Shown in pieces: positions 15,048 through 24,500 of a stretch of 64,000 nt of DNA. A model generated the notes under the pieces. The model was not told the origin of the DNA and searched no databases. It saw only the letters and a list, made by a program, of their open reading frames with translations. The position numbers and the translations under genes were made by a program. Numbering within the stretch: position 1 is the stretch's first letter; each line of letters starts with the position of its first letter. Source of the DNA: Defluviibacillus sp043739385 (GTDB lineage: Bacteria > Pseudomonadota > Gammaproteobacteria > Burkholderiales > Burkholderiaceae_C). The stretch lies in contig JAYUED010000007.1 in NCBI GenBank assembly GCA_043739385.1, positions 1-64,000 of the forward strand, written 5' to 3'.

Positions 15048-18000
15048 TTAAGCCTCAACCGGGTTGTCATCAAACCAGCGGTACAGCGTGGGCAGTACCA
15101 CCAGTGTCAGCAGCGTGGACGAGAGCAGCCCGCCAATCACCACAATCGCCAGTGGTTTTTGAACTTCTGAGCCAGGGCCGGTTGCCAGCAGAAATGGCAC
15201 CAAACCCAGCAGCGCCACCGTGGCAGTCATCATTACGGGGCGAAAGCGCATGACACAGCCTTCACGGACCGCTTCGGCCACGCTTTTGCCGTCTTCGCGC
15301 AGTTTGCGGATGCAGCTCACCAATACCACGCCGTTGAGCACCGCAATACCCCACAGTGCAATGAAGCCGACCGACGCCGGAACGCTCAGGTATTCGCCCG
15401 TGACGAACAGCCCGATGATGCCGCCCACCGAGGCGAACGGCAGCACCAAAATGATGAGTGACGCCAGCTTCACCGAGCGGAACAGCATGAACAGCAAGAA
15501 GAAGATCGCCACAATCGTCAGTGGCACGATCACCGCCAGTGTGCCCATGGCGCGTTGCATGTTCTCGAATTGACCGCCAAAGACAAAGTAGTACCCCTCG
15601 GGCAGCTTGACTTGGGCGTCCAGCAACTGTTCCACCTCGGTTACAAAGCCGGCCAAATCACGGCCTTCCACGTTGGCACCCACCACCACGCGGCGCTTAC
15701 CACTCTCGCGGCTGACCTGCGCTGGGCCGTCCAGCAGCTCGATTTTGGCCACGGTGTACAGCGGCACCAATGCCCCGCCGGGGGTGCGTAGCATCGTGTT
15801 GCGGATGTCCTCGATAGAGTTGCGTGCCACTTCTGGGAAGCGTACTGCCACGTTGAACCGGCGCTCACCCTCGTAGACCACCGTCACGTCCTTGCCGCCG
15901 ATGGCGGTCGCAATGATGGCTTGCACATCGGCCACATTGATGCCGTGGCGCGCAATGGCTTTGCGGTCCACGTCAATCGTCAGCGACTGCTGACCCGACA
16001 AGCGCTCGATGCGGATATCACGGGAGCCGCTGACGCTTTTCAGCACCCTTGCTACCTGCTCAGAGATGCGGCGCAGTTCGTTCAAGTCGTCGCCAAACAC
16101 TTTGATAGCGAGTTGAGAGCGCACGCCCGTCACCATTTCGTCCACACGCTCAGCAATCGGCTGTGACAGCACGATTTGCACACCGGGGATGGTGGAGAGG
16201 CGTTTGCGGATGTCTTCGTCAATCTCCTCTTGTGTGCGGTCACTCTTGGGGTCGAGCAGCACGATAGGGTCAGACTCGTTTGGCCCGGCAGGGTCAGCTG
16301 GTGACTCGCCGCGCCCAAGTTTGGACACCACCATGCGCACGCCCGGCACCTCGGCAATCGTCTTCATCGCTGCCATTTCCATGCGGATGGACTCTTCCAG
16401 TGAAATGCTCGGGACGCGGTTGATTTGCGGCGTCAGCGCACCTTCTTTCATCGTTGGCATGAATGACTTGCCTAGCAGCGGGAACAATGCCATCGAGCCC
16501 AGCAAAACCGCCACTGCCACCACCAGTGTGCCACGCTGGCGGAGCAAGGCGGTGTCGAGCAAGCGCAGGTAATGGCGCTTCAAAAAGGCGATGAACTTGG
16601 TGTCGTGGCCCGCGCCTGGCTTCACCTTGAGGATGTAAGCGCACAGCACCGGCGACAAAAACAACGAGACAAACAGTGATACCGCCAGCGAGATGGCGAT
16701 GGTGAACGCCAGCGGCGCGAACATCTTGCCCTCAATGCCCTGCAAAGTCATCAGCGGCAAAAACACCAAGATGATGATGGCAATGCCAAAGATGGTGGGG
16801 GTTGCGACTTCGCTGGTAGCTTGCAAAATGACACGCACGCGTGAGCTTGGTGCATTTTTTGCATCGCTGGCGGCCAGTGCAGCGTCCGCCTCGGCGGCCT
16901 CACCCAAGCGGTGGAAGACGTTTTCCACCACCACCACCGTCGCATCCACCATCAACCCGGTGGCAATCGCCAAGCCCCCTAATGACATCAAGTTGGCCGA
17001 TATTCCATAGCGGTTCATCACGATGAACGTAGTCAGCGGCACGATGATGAGCGTCGCCACCACGATCAAGCTGGAGCGCACATCGCCCAAGAAGATAAAC
17101 AGCACGATCACCACCAAAAAGATGCCCTCCATCAGCACCTTGGCTACCGTCCATAGCGCGGAATCTACCAGCTCTGTACGGTCGTAAAACGGAACGATCT
17201 TCAGCCCGTTGGGCAGCATGCCTTTGGCATTGATTTCGTCCACCCGCGCTTTGATACGGGTCACAATTTCTTTGGCGTTACCACCCCGCGTCATCAGCAC
17301 AATCCCAGCTACGCTCTCGGTGTAGCCGCCTTTGACGATGGCCCCTTGGCGCACCTCATGGCCAATTTTTACTTCGGCCAGATCGCGCACAAACACGGGC
17401 ACACCTGCCTGCTCTTTGACCACGATGTTGCCAATGTCGTCCAGGGTACGGATTAAGCCCACGCCGCGTATCAAAAACTGCTCCGTGACCTGCGGCAAGA
17501 TGCCACCGCCTGCGTTTGCGTTGTTGCTGGCGATGGCGTTCACCACCTGCTGCACCGATAAATCGTAATGGCGCAGGCGCTCAGGGCTGGTCAGCACTTG
17601 GTACTGCTTGACGTAACCGCCTTGAGAGTTGATTTCTGCGACACCTGCAATCGAGCGCAGCAGGGGGCGCACCACCCAGTCTTGCACGATGCGCCGCTCC
17701 GTCAACTCAGCGGGCGTTAAGGCGCGGTCTTTGTCGTCAGGGTGGTCCAAGGTGTACTGGTACACCTCGCCCAAACCGGTGGATACCGGCCCCAGGACGG
17801 GCGTGACACCTGGGGGCATGCGCGGTGTGACTTCGATCAACCGCTCGGTCACGAGTTGGCGGGCGAAGTACACATCGGTTTTGTCAGTGAACACCAGTGT
17901 GATGATGGAGAGGCCGCTTTTGTTCAGCGAGCGCATTTCCACCAAGCCGGGCATGCCCGTCATGGCGATTTCCAGCGGCACGGTGACGAAGCGCTCAATC

Positions 18001-18179
18001 TCTTCGGGGCTGCGTCCGCCGAATTCGGTCGCTACTTGCACCTGCACATTGGTCACATCAGGAAACGCATCAACCGACAGGCGGGTGGCTTCGCGCAGGC
18101 CAAAGCCACACAGCACCAGCGCGAGCACGATGGCCAGCAAGCGCTGCGAGAGTGCAGCGCGGATTAAGGAATGGATCAC
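15048..18179 (-). CDS. CusA/CzcA-family heavy-metal efflux RND transporter
   Basis: A 1043-residue inner-membrane proton antiporter of the HME-RND family, twelve predicted membrane segments in two repeats around large periplasmic loops. Opening MIHSLIRAALSQRLLAIVLA with VDAFPDVTNVQVQV is diagnostic. The TM4 motif reads GLAIATGLMVDATVVVVENV, so it lacks the DFG-DG signature of CzcA-type zinc/cobalt pumps and is nearer to the CusA-type pattern with a single intramembrane aspartate. Metal specificity remains open. It is 3 nt from the adaptor gene. With the adaptor and outer-membrane channel it forms a trans-envelope efflux complex. Confidence 0.93.
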   Translation of the reverse strand: MIHSLIRAALSQRLLAIVLALVLCGFGLREATRLSVDAFPDVTNVQVQVATEFGGRSPEEIERFVTVPLEIAMTGMPGLVEMRSLNKSGLSIITLVFTDKTDVYFARQLVTERLIEVTPRMPPGVTPVLGPVSTGLGEVYQYTLDHPDDKDRALTPAELTERRIVQDWVVRPLLRSIAGVAEINSQGGYVKQYQVLTSPERLRHYDLSVQQVVNAIASNNANAGGGILPQVTEQFLIRGVGLIRTLDDIGNIVVKEQAGVPVFVRDLAEVKIGHEVRQGAIVKGGYTESVAGIVLMTRGGNAKEIVTRIKARVDEINAKGMLPNGLKIVPFYDRTELVDSALWTVAKVLMEGIFLVVIVLFIFLGDVRSSLIVVATLIIVPLTTFIVMNRYGISANLMSLGGLAIATGLMVDATVVVVENVFHRLGEAAEADAALAASDAKNAPSSRVRVILQATSEVATPTIFGIAIIILVFLPLMTLQGIEGKMFAPLAFTIAISLAVSLFVSLFLSPVLCAYILKVKPGAGHDTKFIAFLKRHYLRLLDTALLRQRGTLVVAVAVLLGSMALFPLLGKSFMPTMKEGALTPQINRVPSISLEESIRMEMAAMKTIAEVPGVRMVVSKLGRGESPADPAGPNESDPIVLLDPKSDRTQEEIDEDIRKRLSTIPGVQIVLSQPIAERVDEMVTGVRSQLAIKVFGDDLNELRRISEQVARVLKSVSGSRDIRIERLSGQQSLTIDVDRKAIARHGINVADVQAIIATAIGGKDVTVVYEGERRFNVAVRFPEVARNSIEDIRNTMLRTPGGALVPLYTVAKIELLDGPAQVSRESGKRRVVVGANVEGRDLAGFVTEVEQLLDAQVKLPEGYYFVFGGQFENMQRAMGTLAVIVPLTIVAIFFLLFMLFRSVKLASLIILVLPFASVGGIIGLFVTGEYLSVPASVGFIALWGIAVLNGVVLVSCIRKLREDGKSVAEAVREGCVMRFRPVMMTATVALLGLVPFLLATGPGSEVQKPLAIVVIGGLLSSTLLTLVVLPTLYRWFDDNPVEA

Positions 18180-18182
18180 GGT

Positions 18183-19412
18183 TTACTCCAGCTCAGCGCG
18201 TTTGCGCTCGTTGTTCAGGTGAAATGCACCGTCTATCACCACCGGCATGCCCGCAGTTAAGCCCTTGATGACAGGGCGCAGACCATCAGTTGCTGGGCCC
18301 AAATCCACAGGTGTCAGGCGGTAGCGGTTGTCGGCTACTTTCACGTACACATGGTCTTTATCGTTCTCACGCACCACGGCACCAATCGGTATCGCGAGTT
18401 GTTGGCTGGTTTGCCCGGCGATGCGCAGCGTGGCCAGCATTTGGGGCTTGAGTTCACGCTTGGCGTTGTCCACTTGGGTGCGGATCGTGACAGTCCGTGT
18501 TTCAGGCGAAATCGTATCGCTGATGAACACTACTTTGCCCGTTAACTTGTGCTCTCCCAACGCGGGTACTTCCACCTCGATGCGTTGGCCCAGCTGGACG
18601 GTGCGGGCTGCTTGCTCTGGCAGTGCACCGATGACCCACACATTTGACAAGTCGGACACGGTGAACATTTGCTCGCCCGGCTGCGCAACTTGGCCTTGGC
18701 TGACTTTGCGCTCCGTTACCACCCCGTACAAGGTGGCTGTGACGTTGGCGACAGGAGACAGGCTGCCGGTGTCGCGCAGCTTGTTGATGGCGTCTTGTGG
18801 CAGACCCATCAAGCGCAGCTGATCGGCGGTAGCACGCGATTCAGCGCGGGCGATGGACAATTCTGCTTCGCGCCGTTGCAACTCAGCGGAGCCAATCACG
18901 TCGGCCTGAATCAACTGGCGCGCGCGCTCTACCGCACGTTCTGCCAAGGCGGCAGCGGAGTTGGCACGCAGGAAGTTCAGTTGTGCCGTGGTCAGCTCGG
19001 GGCTGGCAATGCGGGCCAGTGTTTGGCCTGTACGCACAGAGTCTCCGACTTCGGCCAGCACTTCGGTCACGCGGCCTGTGACAGCCGCACCAATGCGGGT
19101 GACGAGACGTTCGTTTGCGTCGATACGACCTGACAGCTCTTGCATCACGGCTACGGCGACGGGTTGAAGCGGGGCGACTTTGAAGTTGTCCGCCATTTCG
19201 GGTTTGATCTCTACCAGCATTGGATCAACGGCACGATTTGAGGCTGCAGAGGCCACTGCAGCGTTGGCTGATACAGCACTCTTTTTATCAGTGCTGCCTG
19301 TTGTGTCGCTCTTGCCACAGGCTGCCAACAGCAACGCTAAGGTCAGGGTAGGCAACAGCAAGTGTGGCGCACGGGTGCGGATTGCTTTGAGGTGTATGGA
19401 ACGGGTTGTCAT
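18183..19412 (-). CDS. RND efflux periplasmic adaptor (CzcB/CusB-like), lipoprotein
   Basis: Membrane-fusion protein linking the RND pump to the outer-membrane channel. The start used is the ATG at 19412 (MTTRSIHLKAIRTRAPHLLL), because the longer frame begins inside a tandem repeat and adds non-signal sequence. A lipobox LLLAACGKS near residue 33 predicts a lipoprotein. Domains in order are the barrel-sandwich hybrid (RIGAAVTGRVTEVLAEVGDSV), the alpha-helical hairpin (FLRANSAAALAERAVERARQ), and the lipoyl/beta-barrel return (ATLYGVVTERKVSQGQVAQPG). No His-rich metal tail is seen. About 409 residues. Confidence 0.9.
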   Translation of the reverse strand: MTTRSIHLKAIRTRAPHLLLPTLTLALLLAACGKSDTTGSTDKKSAVSANAAVASAASNRAVDPMLVEIKPEMADNFKVAPLQPVAVAVMQELSGRIDANERLVTRIGAAVTGRVTEVLAEVGDSVRTGQTLARIASPELTTAQLNFLRANSAAALAERAVERARQLIQADVIGSAELQRREAELSIARAESRATADQLRLMGLPQDAINKLRDTGSLSPVANVTATLYGVVTERKVSQGQVAQPGEQMFTVSDLSNVWVIGALPEQAARTVQLGQRIEVEVPALGEHKLTGKVVFISDTISPETRTVTIRTQVDNAKRELKPQMLATLRIAGQTSQQLAIPIGAVVRENDKDHVYVKVADNRYRLTPVDLGPATDGLRPVIKGLTAGMPVVIDGAFHLNNERKRAELE

Positions 19413-19440
19413 AGGTTTTTCTGTGGGCTGAATGCAGGGC

Positions 19441-19499
19441 ACAAAGTACAAAGTACAAGGCATAAGGCGTAAGGCGTAAGGCATAAGGTTTAAGGCTGA
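19441..19499. repeat. Heptanucleotide tandem repeat between channel and adaptor genes
   Basis: About eight degenerate 7-bp units (CAAAGTA, CAAAGTA, CAAGGCA, TAAGGCG, TAAGGCG, TAAGGCA, TAAGGTT, TAAGGCT) run from the stop codon of the channel gene into the spacer before the adaptor gene. The last unit contains the channel-gene TAA stop on the opposite strand. Unit-number change by slippage could alter spacing between the two cistrons. Confidence 0.75.
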
Positions 19500-20830
19500 A
19501 GCGTGATTGCTGCGGGGCTATAGGCATCGGCGTAGCGGCCTGCCAGATAGTCCAGGTCGACATTCGCGGCTTGCACCTGGTAGCGGGCATCGAGCAAATC
19601 GGCGCGCACGCTGCGCAACAGTCGCTGGGCGTCCAGTACGTCCAAAATGCCGCGCTCGCCAAAGCGGTAGGCGGCTTCGGCCACGCGCAAGGCGGCTTCC
19701 GCTTCACGGACTGCTCCAGTGCTGAGGGCGTTCACACGAACGCGGGCCATTTCCATCGCTTTCCAGGCCAGCAGCACCTGCTGGGTGAGCTCCGCACGGC
19801 GACCGTCCAACAGGGTGCGGGCGCGTTCTAACTCGGCACTCGCTTGTGCGACGGGGCCACGGCGCTGGTCAAGCAGGGGGATTTGGATGCTGGCGGTAAA
19901 CAGCCCTTGGCGGACATCGGGGTCGCGCAGCTGGTTGTAGCGCAGCTCTATACCCGGCCAGCGGCTGGCGCGGGTTTCGCTTAAGTTCGCGTCCCGCTTG
20001 TCCAGTTCGGCTTGCAAGGCTTTGAGTTCAGGATTGTTGTCGTTGGCAGACCGCTTGGTGTCTTCTAGTGGCGTTACCTCTTGGGCATCGCTCAGGGTGG
20101 CGGCCAATGTCCAACGGGCGGGCAGGGCCCCTGCGGCCATGCGGTTGATGCCCAAAGCGGCCTGGTCAATTTGCAGGTAAGCGGTTTGCATTTTTTGTCG
20201 GGCGTTGATGATTTCGGCATCGGCCTTGATGATTTCGTACCGCGCAGCCTCGCCGCTTTCTACCCGTACTTTGACGCGGTTGCGTATTTGCTCCAGCAAC
20301 TCCAGTGCTTCAGATGCGCCTTTGGCTTCTTCTTGGCGCAGCAGGTATTCAAAGGCTTTGAGGCGTACTTGCGCTACCAACTCGTTGGTGTTGGCTGCCA
20401 CTTGATGGCCGCTGCTGCGCTCGGCAAAGCGTGCGCCGCTGATACGGGCTTCGCGCAGGGCCGGGTTTTCGATGAACTGGGACACAGCCCAACCCGATAC
20501 GTTGCCCCCATTGGCGCTGGGCAGGCGGGCGCGGTTGGTGCCCGCGTTCATCTCCAGCCTGGGGTTGGTAAACGCGCCGGCGCTGGTGATGGTGGCAGCG
20601 GACGCTTCACGGGTGCGCTGGCTGGCGAGCAGAGCGGGGTTGTTTTGCACCACCGTACGTATTAAATCGGTCAACGTGAAGACGGGTATTTCAATATTTG
20701 CTATTGATTTAGTTTCGATCGTGAATGCTGCCGAAGACGTCGTGGGTCTGGATTGAGCGGAAACGGTGTGGCTGAAGGCTAAAGCCAGGGCCAGCCCGCA
20801 AAGTTGAGTTTTGGAGGTCATAAAGGTCAT
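19490..20830 (-). CDS. TolC-family outer-membrane channel (CzcC/CusC-like)
   Basis: Outer-membrane efflux protein of about 446 residues. Start placed at the ATG at 20830, giving MTFMTSKTQLCGLALALAFS and a signal peptide ending HTVSAQS. The two OEP repeats are visible: ALLASQRTREASAATITSAG with NPRLEMNAGTNRA early, and DANLSETRASRWPGIELRYN with VAQASAELERARTLLDGRR later. The C-terminus (LLRSVRADLLDARYQVQAAN) is typical of CzcC. It lies upstream of the adaptor; its stop codon is part of a heptamer repeat. Confidence 0.9.
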   Translation of the reverse strand: MTFMTSKTQLCGLALALAFSHTVSAQSRPTTSSAAFTIETKSIANIEIPVFTLTDLIRTVVQNNPALLASQRTREASAATITSAGAFTNPRLEMNAGTNRARLPSANGGNVSGWAVSQFIENPALREARISGARFAERSSGHQVAANTNELVAQVRLKAFEYLLRQEEAKGASEALELLEQIRNRVKVRVESGEAARYEIIKADAEIINARQKMQTAYLQIDQAALGINRMAAGALPARWTLAATLSDAQEVTPLEDTKRSANDNNPELKALQAELDKRDANLSETRASRWPGIELRYNQLRDPDVRQGLFTASIQIPLLDQRRGPVAQASAELERARTLLDGRRAELTQQVLLAWKAMEMARVRVNALSTGAVREAEAALRVAEAAYRFGERGILDVLDAQRLLRSVRADLLDARYQVQAANVDLDYLAGRYADAYSPAAITLQP

Positions 20831-21003
20831 AGCAATGCGTGAGCCGCAGGTGCGGCACCCAAAGTCAGAAATCAAAGAATGCAAAGAATGCGCGCTGAGA
20901 AGCGTATGCAATCAGAGAAGCCGTGCAAAAAAGTGGCGTAACCGATTGGCGCGTTGGGGTCGCTAGGCGTTAAGCCTGACGACAGTGCGGGCACAGGCTT
21001 GTG

Positions 21004-21438
21004 TTAAGCCAAGTACCGTGGCGGCTTGAGCAAGGGGCTCAGCTGAAACTCGTGTGTGGGCACGAGAGGTGTGAAAGAGGGCTTCAGAACGGTGACGGCG
21101 AGTGACTGACCCGAGTCGTGCAGCATGTCCAAATCGTTGTGATCGGGCTCACACGGCCAAAGGTCGTCCCCGCTGCAGCTGACCTGACTGGTGTCTGTAC
21201 TGACGATGACTTCGGCGTCCAAAATGGCGTCAAGACCGCAAGCACCAAAGCATTCCACTGTGGCAATGGGCGGCGACGCCAAAGCTGTGGGAGCCCTTTG
21301 GAATCCCTGAAATGCCACCCAAAATAGCAGCATGCACAGTAAAACGCGGATGCTGAAGTTAAGGTGATTCACCCACGCCGCAGAGCCAGCCGGATGGCTT
21401 TGCAGTGTGATTTTTGCAGTGGGTGGGGGTAAGTTCAT
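21004..21438 (-). CDS. Small exported protein at the head of the metal efflux operon (CzcI-like position)
   Basis: A 144-residue protein, starting at the ATG at 21438. It has a hydrophobic segment (FSIRVLLCMLLFWVAFQGF), then a short region rich in cysteine and acidic residues (VECFGACGLDAILDAE, SCSGDDLWPCEPDHNDLD) and a C-terminal PLLKPPRYLA. No firm family assignment is possible. Position and size recall CzcI-type regulators, small exported proteins upstream of czcC, but the His-rich region of CzcI is absent. The cysteine/aspartate content could bind metal (inference). Confidence 0.6.
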   Translation of the reverse strand: MNLPPPTAKITLQSHPAGSAAWVNHLNFSIRVLLCMLLFWVAFQGFQRAPTALASPPIATVECFGACGLDAILDAEVIVSTDTSQVSCSGDDLWPCEPDHNDLDMLHDSGQSLAVTVLKPSFTPLVPTHEFQLSPLLKPPRYLA

Positions 21439-21558
21439 AGGGTTAGTACGAAGATAATTGGAACAGAAAAATAGCGGGTTTTTAGACGTAACCGGAAAGC
21501 AATGTTCCACTGATTTAAGCGATAAAGGTTTGGTGTGCAATACCTGCTTTCATTTGTT

Positions 21559-21575
21559 GCTATTTAATTTATAGC
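21559..21575. repeat. Dispersed 17-bp palindromic repeat GCTAT-N7-TAGC (intergenic copy)
   Basis: Sequence GCTATTTAATTTATAGC, a 5-bp inverted repeat with AT-rich centre, in the divergent spacer between the efflux operon and the transporter-kinase gene. It could overlap promoter elements of either. Same family as copies at 11201, 39054 and 50164. Confidence 0.5.
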
Positions 21576-21595
21576 TATTTAATATTTGGCAACGT

Positions 21596-24500
21596 GTGGC
21601 ACAGTACCAAAAGACCGTCAAACTTCCATTTATGCAGCCCCCAGCCCCGTCCGATCCTCTTTCTGTACCGTCCAGCCAGGCCCCGCAGCGGGTCATCAAA
21701 ATCCGGCGTGACTACAACAGCTGGGTGGCCAGCGAGACGCTGGAAGACTACGCACTGCGTTACACGCCTCAGCGTTTTCGCAAGTGGTCCGCCTTTAGGG
21801 TGACGAACACGGCTTTTGGAGCGGCCTCATTTTTGATTCTGGAAGCCGTAGGCGCCACGCTGCTGGTGCAGTATGGATTTGTTAACGCCTTCTGGGCCAT
21901 TGTGGCGACAGGCTTGATCATCTTCATGGCTGGATTGCCCATTAGCATCTATGCGGCCCGCTTTGGCGTAGACATGGATTTATTGACGCGAGGTGCCGGG
22001 TTTGGCTACATCGGCTCGACGCTGACCTCAATGATCTACGCCTCGTTCACATTCATATTTTTTGCGCTGGAAGCAGCTGTGATGGCCTATGCGCTGGAGC
22101 TGGCATTGGGAGTGCCGCCGCGTTGGGGCTATTTGGTCTGTGCGCTGGTGGTGATCCCGCTGGTCACGCACGGCGTTTCTGCCATCAGCCGTCTGCAAGC
22201 CTGGACGCAGCCGCTGTGGCTGGTGATGCTGGTGGTGCCTTTTGTCTTTGTGCTGGTCAAAGACCCAGGCACCATCGCTGGCGTGATGCAGTACGGCGGT
22301 GAGCGTGGGCTTGGCAATCAGTTTGACCTGCAGTTGTTTGGTGCCGCTTTGACGGTGGGTATTGCGCTCATCACCCAAATGGGTGAGCAGGCTGATTACC
22401 TGCGTTTCATGCCCGCACAAACGCCTGCCAACAAGTGGCGCTGGTACGCCAGTGTGTTGGTGGGCGGGCCGGGCTGGGTGGTGCTGGGCGTGCTCAAAAT
22501 GCTGGGTGGTGCGCTGTTGGCCTACATTGCCATTACCCACAGCGTACCGACAGACCGTGCCGTGGACCCAAACCAGATGTACTTGGTTGCCTACGAATAC
22601 GTCTTTCGTGACTACAACTGGGCGGTGGCAGCCACTGCCCTGTTTGTGGTGGTGTCTCAGCTCAAAATCAACGTGACCAACGCCTATGCCGGCTCGCTAG
22701 CTTGGAGCAATTTTTTCTCGCGCCTCACGCACAGCCACCCGGGACGTGTGGTTTGGGTGGTGTTCAACACGCTGATCGCTTTCATGCTGATGGAGATGAA
22801 CGTGTTCGAGGCACTGGGGGACGTGCTTGGGCTGTATTCCAACATCGCCATCGCCTGGATGATGGCGGTGGTGGCGGATTTAGTCATCAACAAACCACTG
22901 GGTCTGTCGCCCAAAGGCATTGAGTTCAAACGCGCTTATTTGTACGACATCAATCCGGTAGGCGTGGGTGCGATGCTGCTAGCGTCGGTGCTGTCGATCA
23001 CTGCGCATCTGGGGTTTTGGGGGGAGGACGCGCAGGCGTTTTCAGCTGTGATTGCACTGATCACGTCCTTGGTGACCGCCCCGCTCATTGCCTGGGCGAC
23101 GAAGGGGCGGTACTACCTGGCTCGCAGGCCGGAGGCAGACTCAAGTACCGGCACTGCTGCAGGCGGTGGTGGCGATCTGGCTGACGTTGGCGGTTACCAG
23201 CGCCTGTGGCCTCCGGCAGGTTTACGCCGCTGCGTGATTTGCGAGCGGGAATACGAAACGCCTGATATGGCGCATTGCCCCGCCTACCAAGGGCCGATTT
23301 GTTCGCTGTGCTGCACGCTGGACGCCCGCTGTGGTGATGTGTGCAAGCCGCACGCCAATCTCTCAACCCAATGGTCAGCCGCCCTGCGCTGGCTGCTACC
23401 CAAGCGCATTTGGCCGTATTTGGACACCGGGCTAGGTCACTTTCTCTTGCTGATGGTGGTGATCGTTCCTGTGCTGGCGGCGGTGCTGGGCTTGCTGTAC
23501 CACCAGGAGTTGCGCACGCTGGCTGAAAATGCCTTGAATGCCGCTTACGTCTCCGGTTCGCTCAGCGCTGAACAATCGGGGGCAGCGCTGCGTTCCGGTT
23601 TAGTCAAAGCCTACCTGGCGCTGCTGCTGGTTTCAGGCATCGTCGCGTGGTGGCTGGTGCTGGCGCATAAAAGTCGCCAAGTCGCCCAAGAGGAGTCCAA
23701 CCGCCAAACCCATTTGCTGCACGAGCAAACGGTCGTCTTGCAGCAAGAGATAGACGCCCACCGCGTCACCGATGCGGCCTTGCAAAGCGCACGCGTGGTA
23801 GCCGAGCAGGCTACGCTGCAAGCAGAACAGGCGCAGGCGCAGGCTGAGGCCGCCAAACGCATAGCTGAGCATGCTAACCAGGCTAAAAGTCGCTACATCA
23901 GCGCTATCAGCCATGAGTTGCGCACGCCGCTGAACAGCATTTTGGGCTACGCGCAGCTGATGGGCGAAGACGCTTCGGTGCCTGCGCACCGCAAACAGGC
24001 CGTTAGCGTGATACGGCGCGGCGGCGAGCATTTGTTGTCGTTGATCGAGGGTACTCTTGACCTAGCGCGCATCGAAAGTGGCAAGCTCAAACTCGATATT
24101 CACCCCATGCGCTTTACCGATGGCGTGCATGAGATCGCCAGCATGTTCGAGCTGCAAGCTGCTGCCAAAGGGCTGAAGTTCCAGTTTGACGTTTTGGGCG
24201 TGCTGCCCAGTGTGGTGCGCGCGGATGAAAAACGCCTTCGCCAGATCATCATCAACCTGCTGGCCAACGCCATCAAGTTCACGCCGTCCGGTCATGTTAT
24301 TTTCCGTCTGCGCCATGCATTTGAGATGGCGACCATAGAGATTGAAGACACTGGACCGGGTTTGACCGAGCAAGAGTTGGCACAAATTTTTGAGCCGTTT
24401 GAGCGCGGCGACAGCGCCAGTCCAGTGCCCGGTGCGGGTCTGGGACTCACTATCGCCAGCATGTTGACCACGTTGATGGGCGGTGAATTAACCGCCAGCA

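Noticed and set aside
19441..19499. Possible CRISPR-like array
   Set aside because: Units are 7 bp without spacers; this is a simple tandem repeat.
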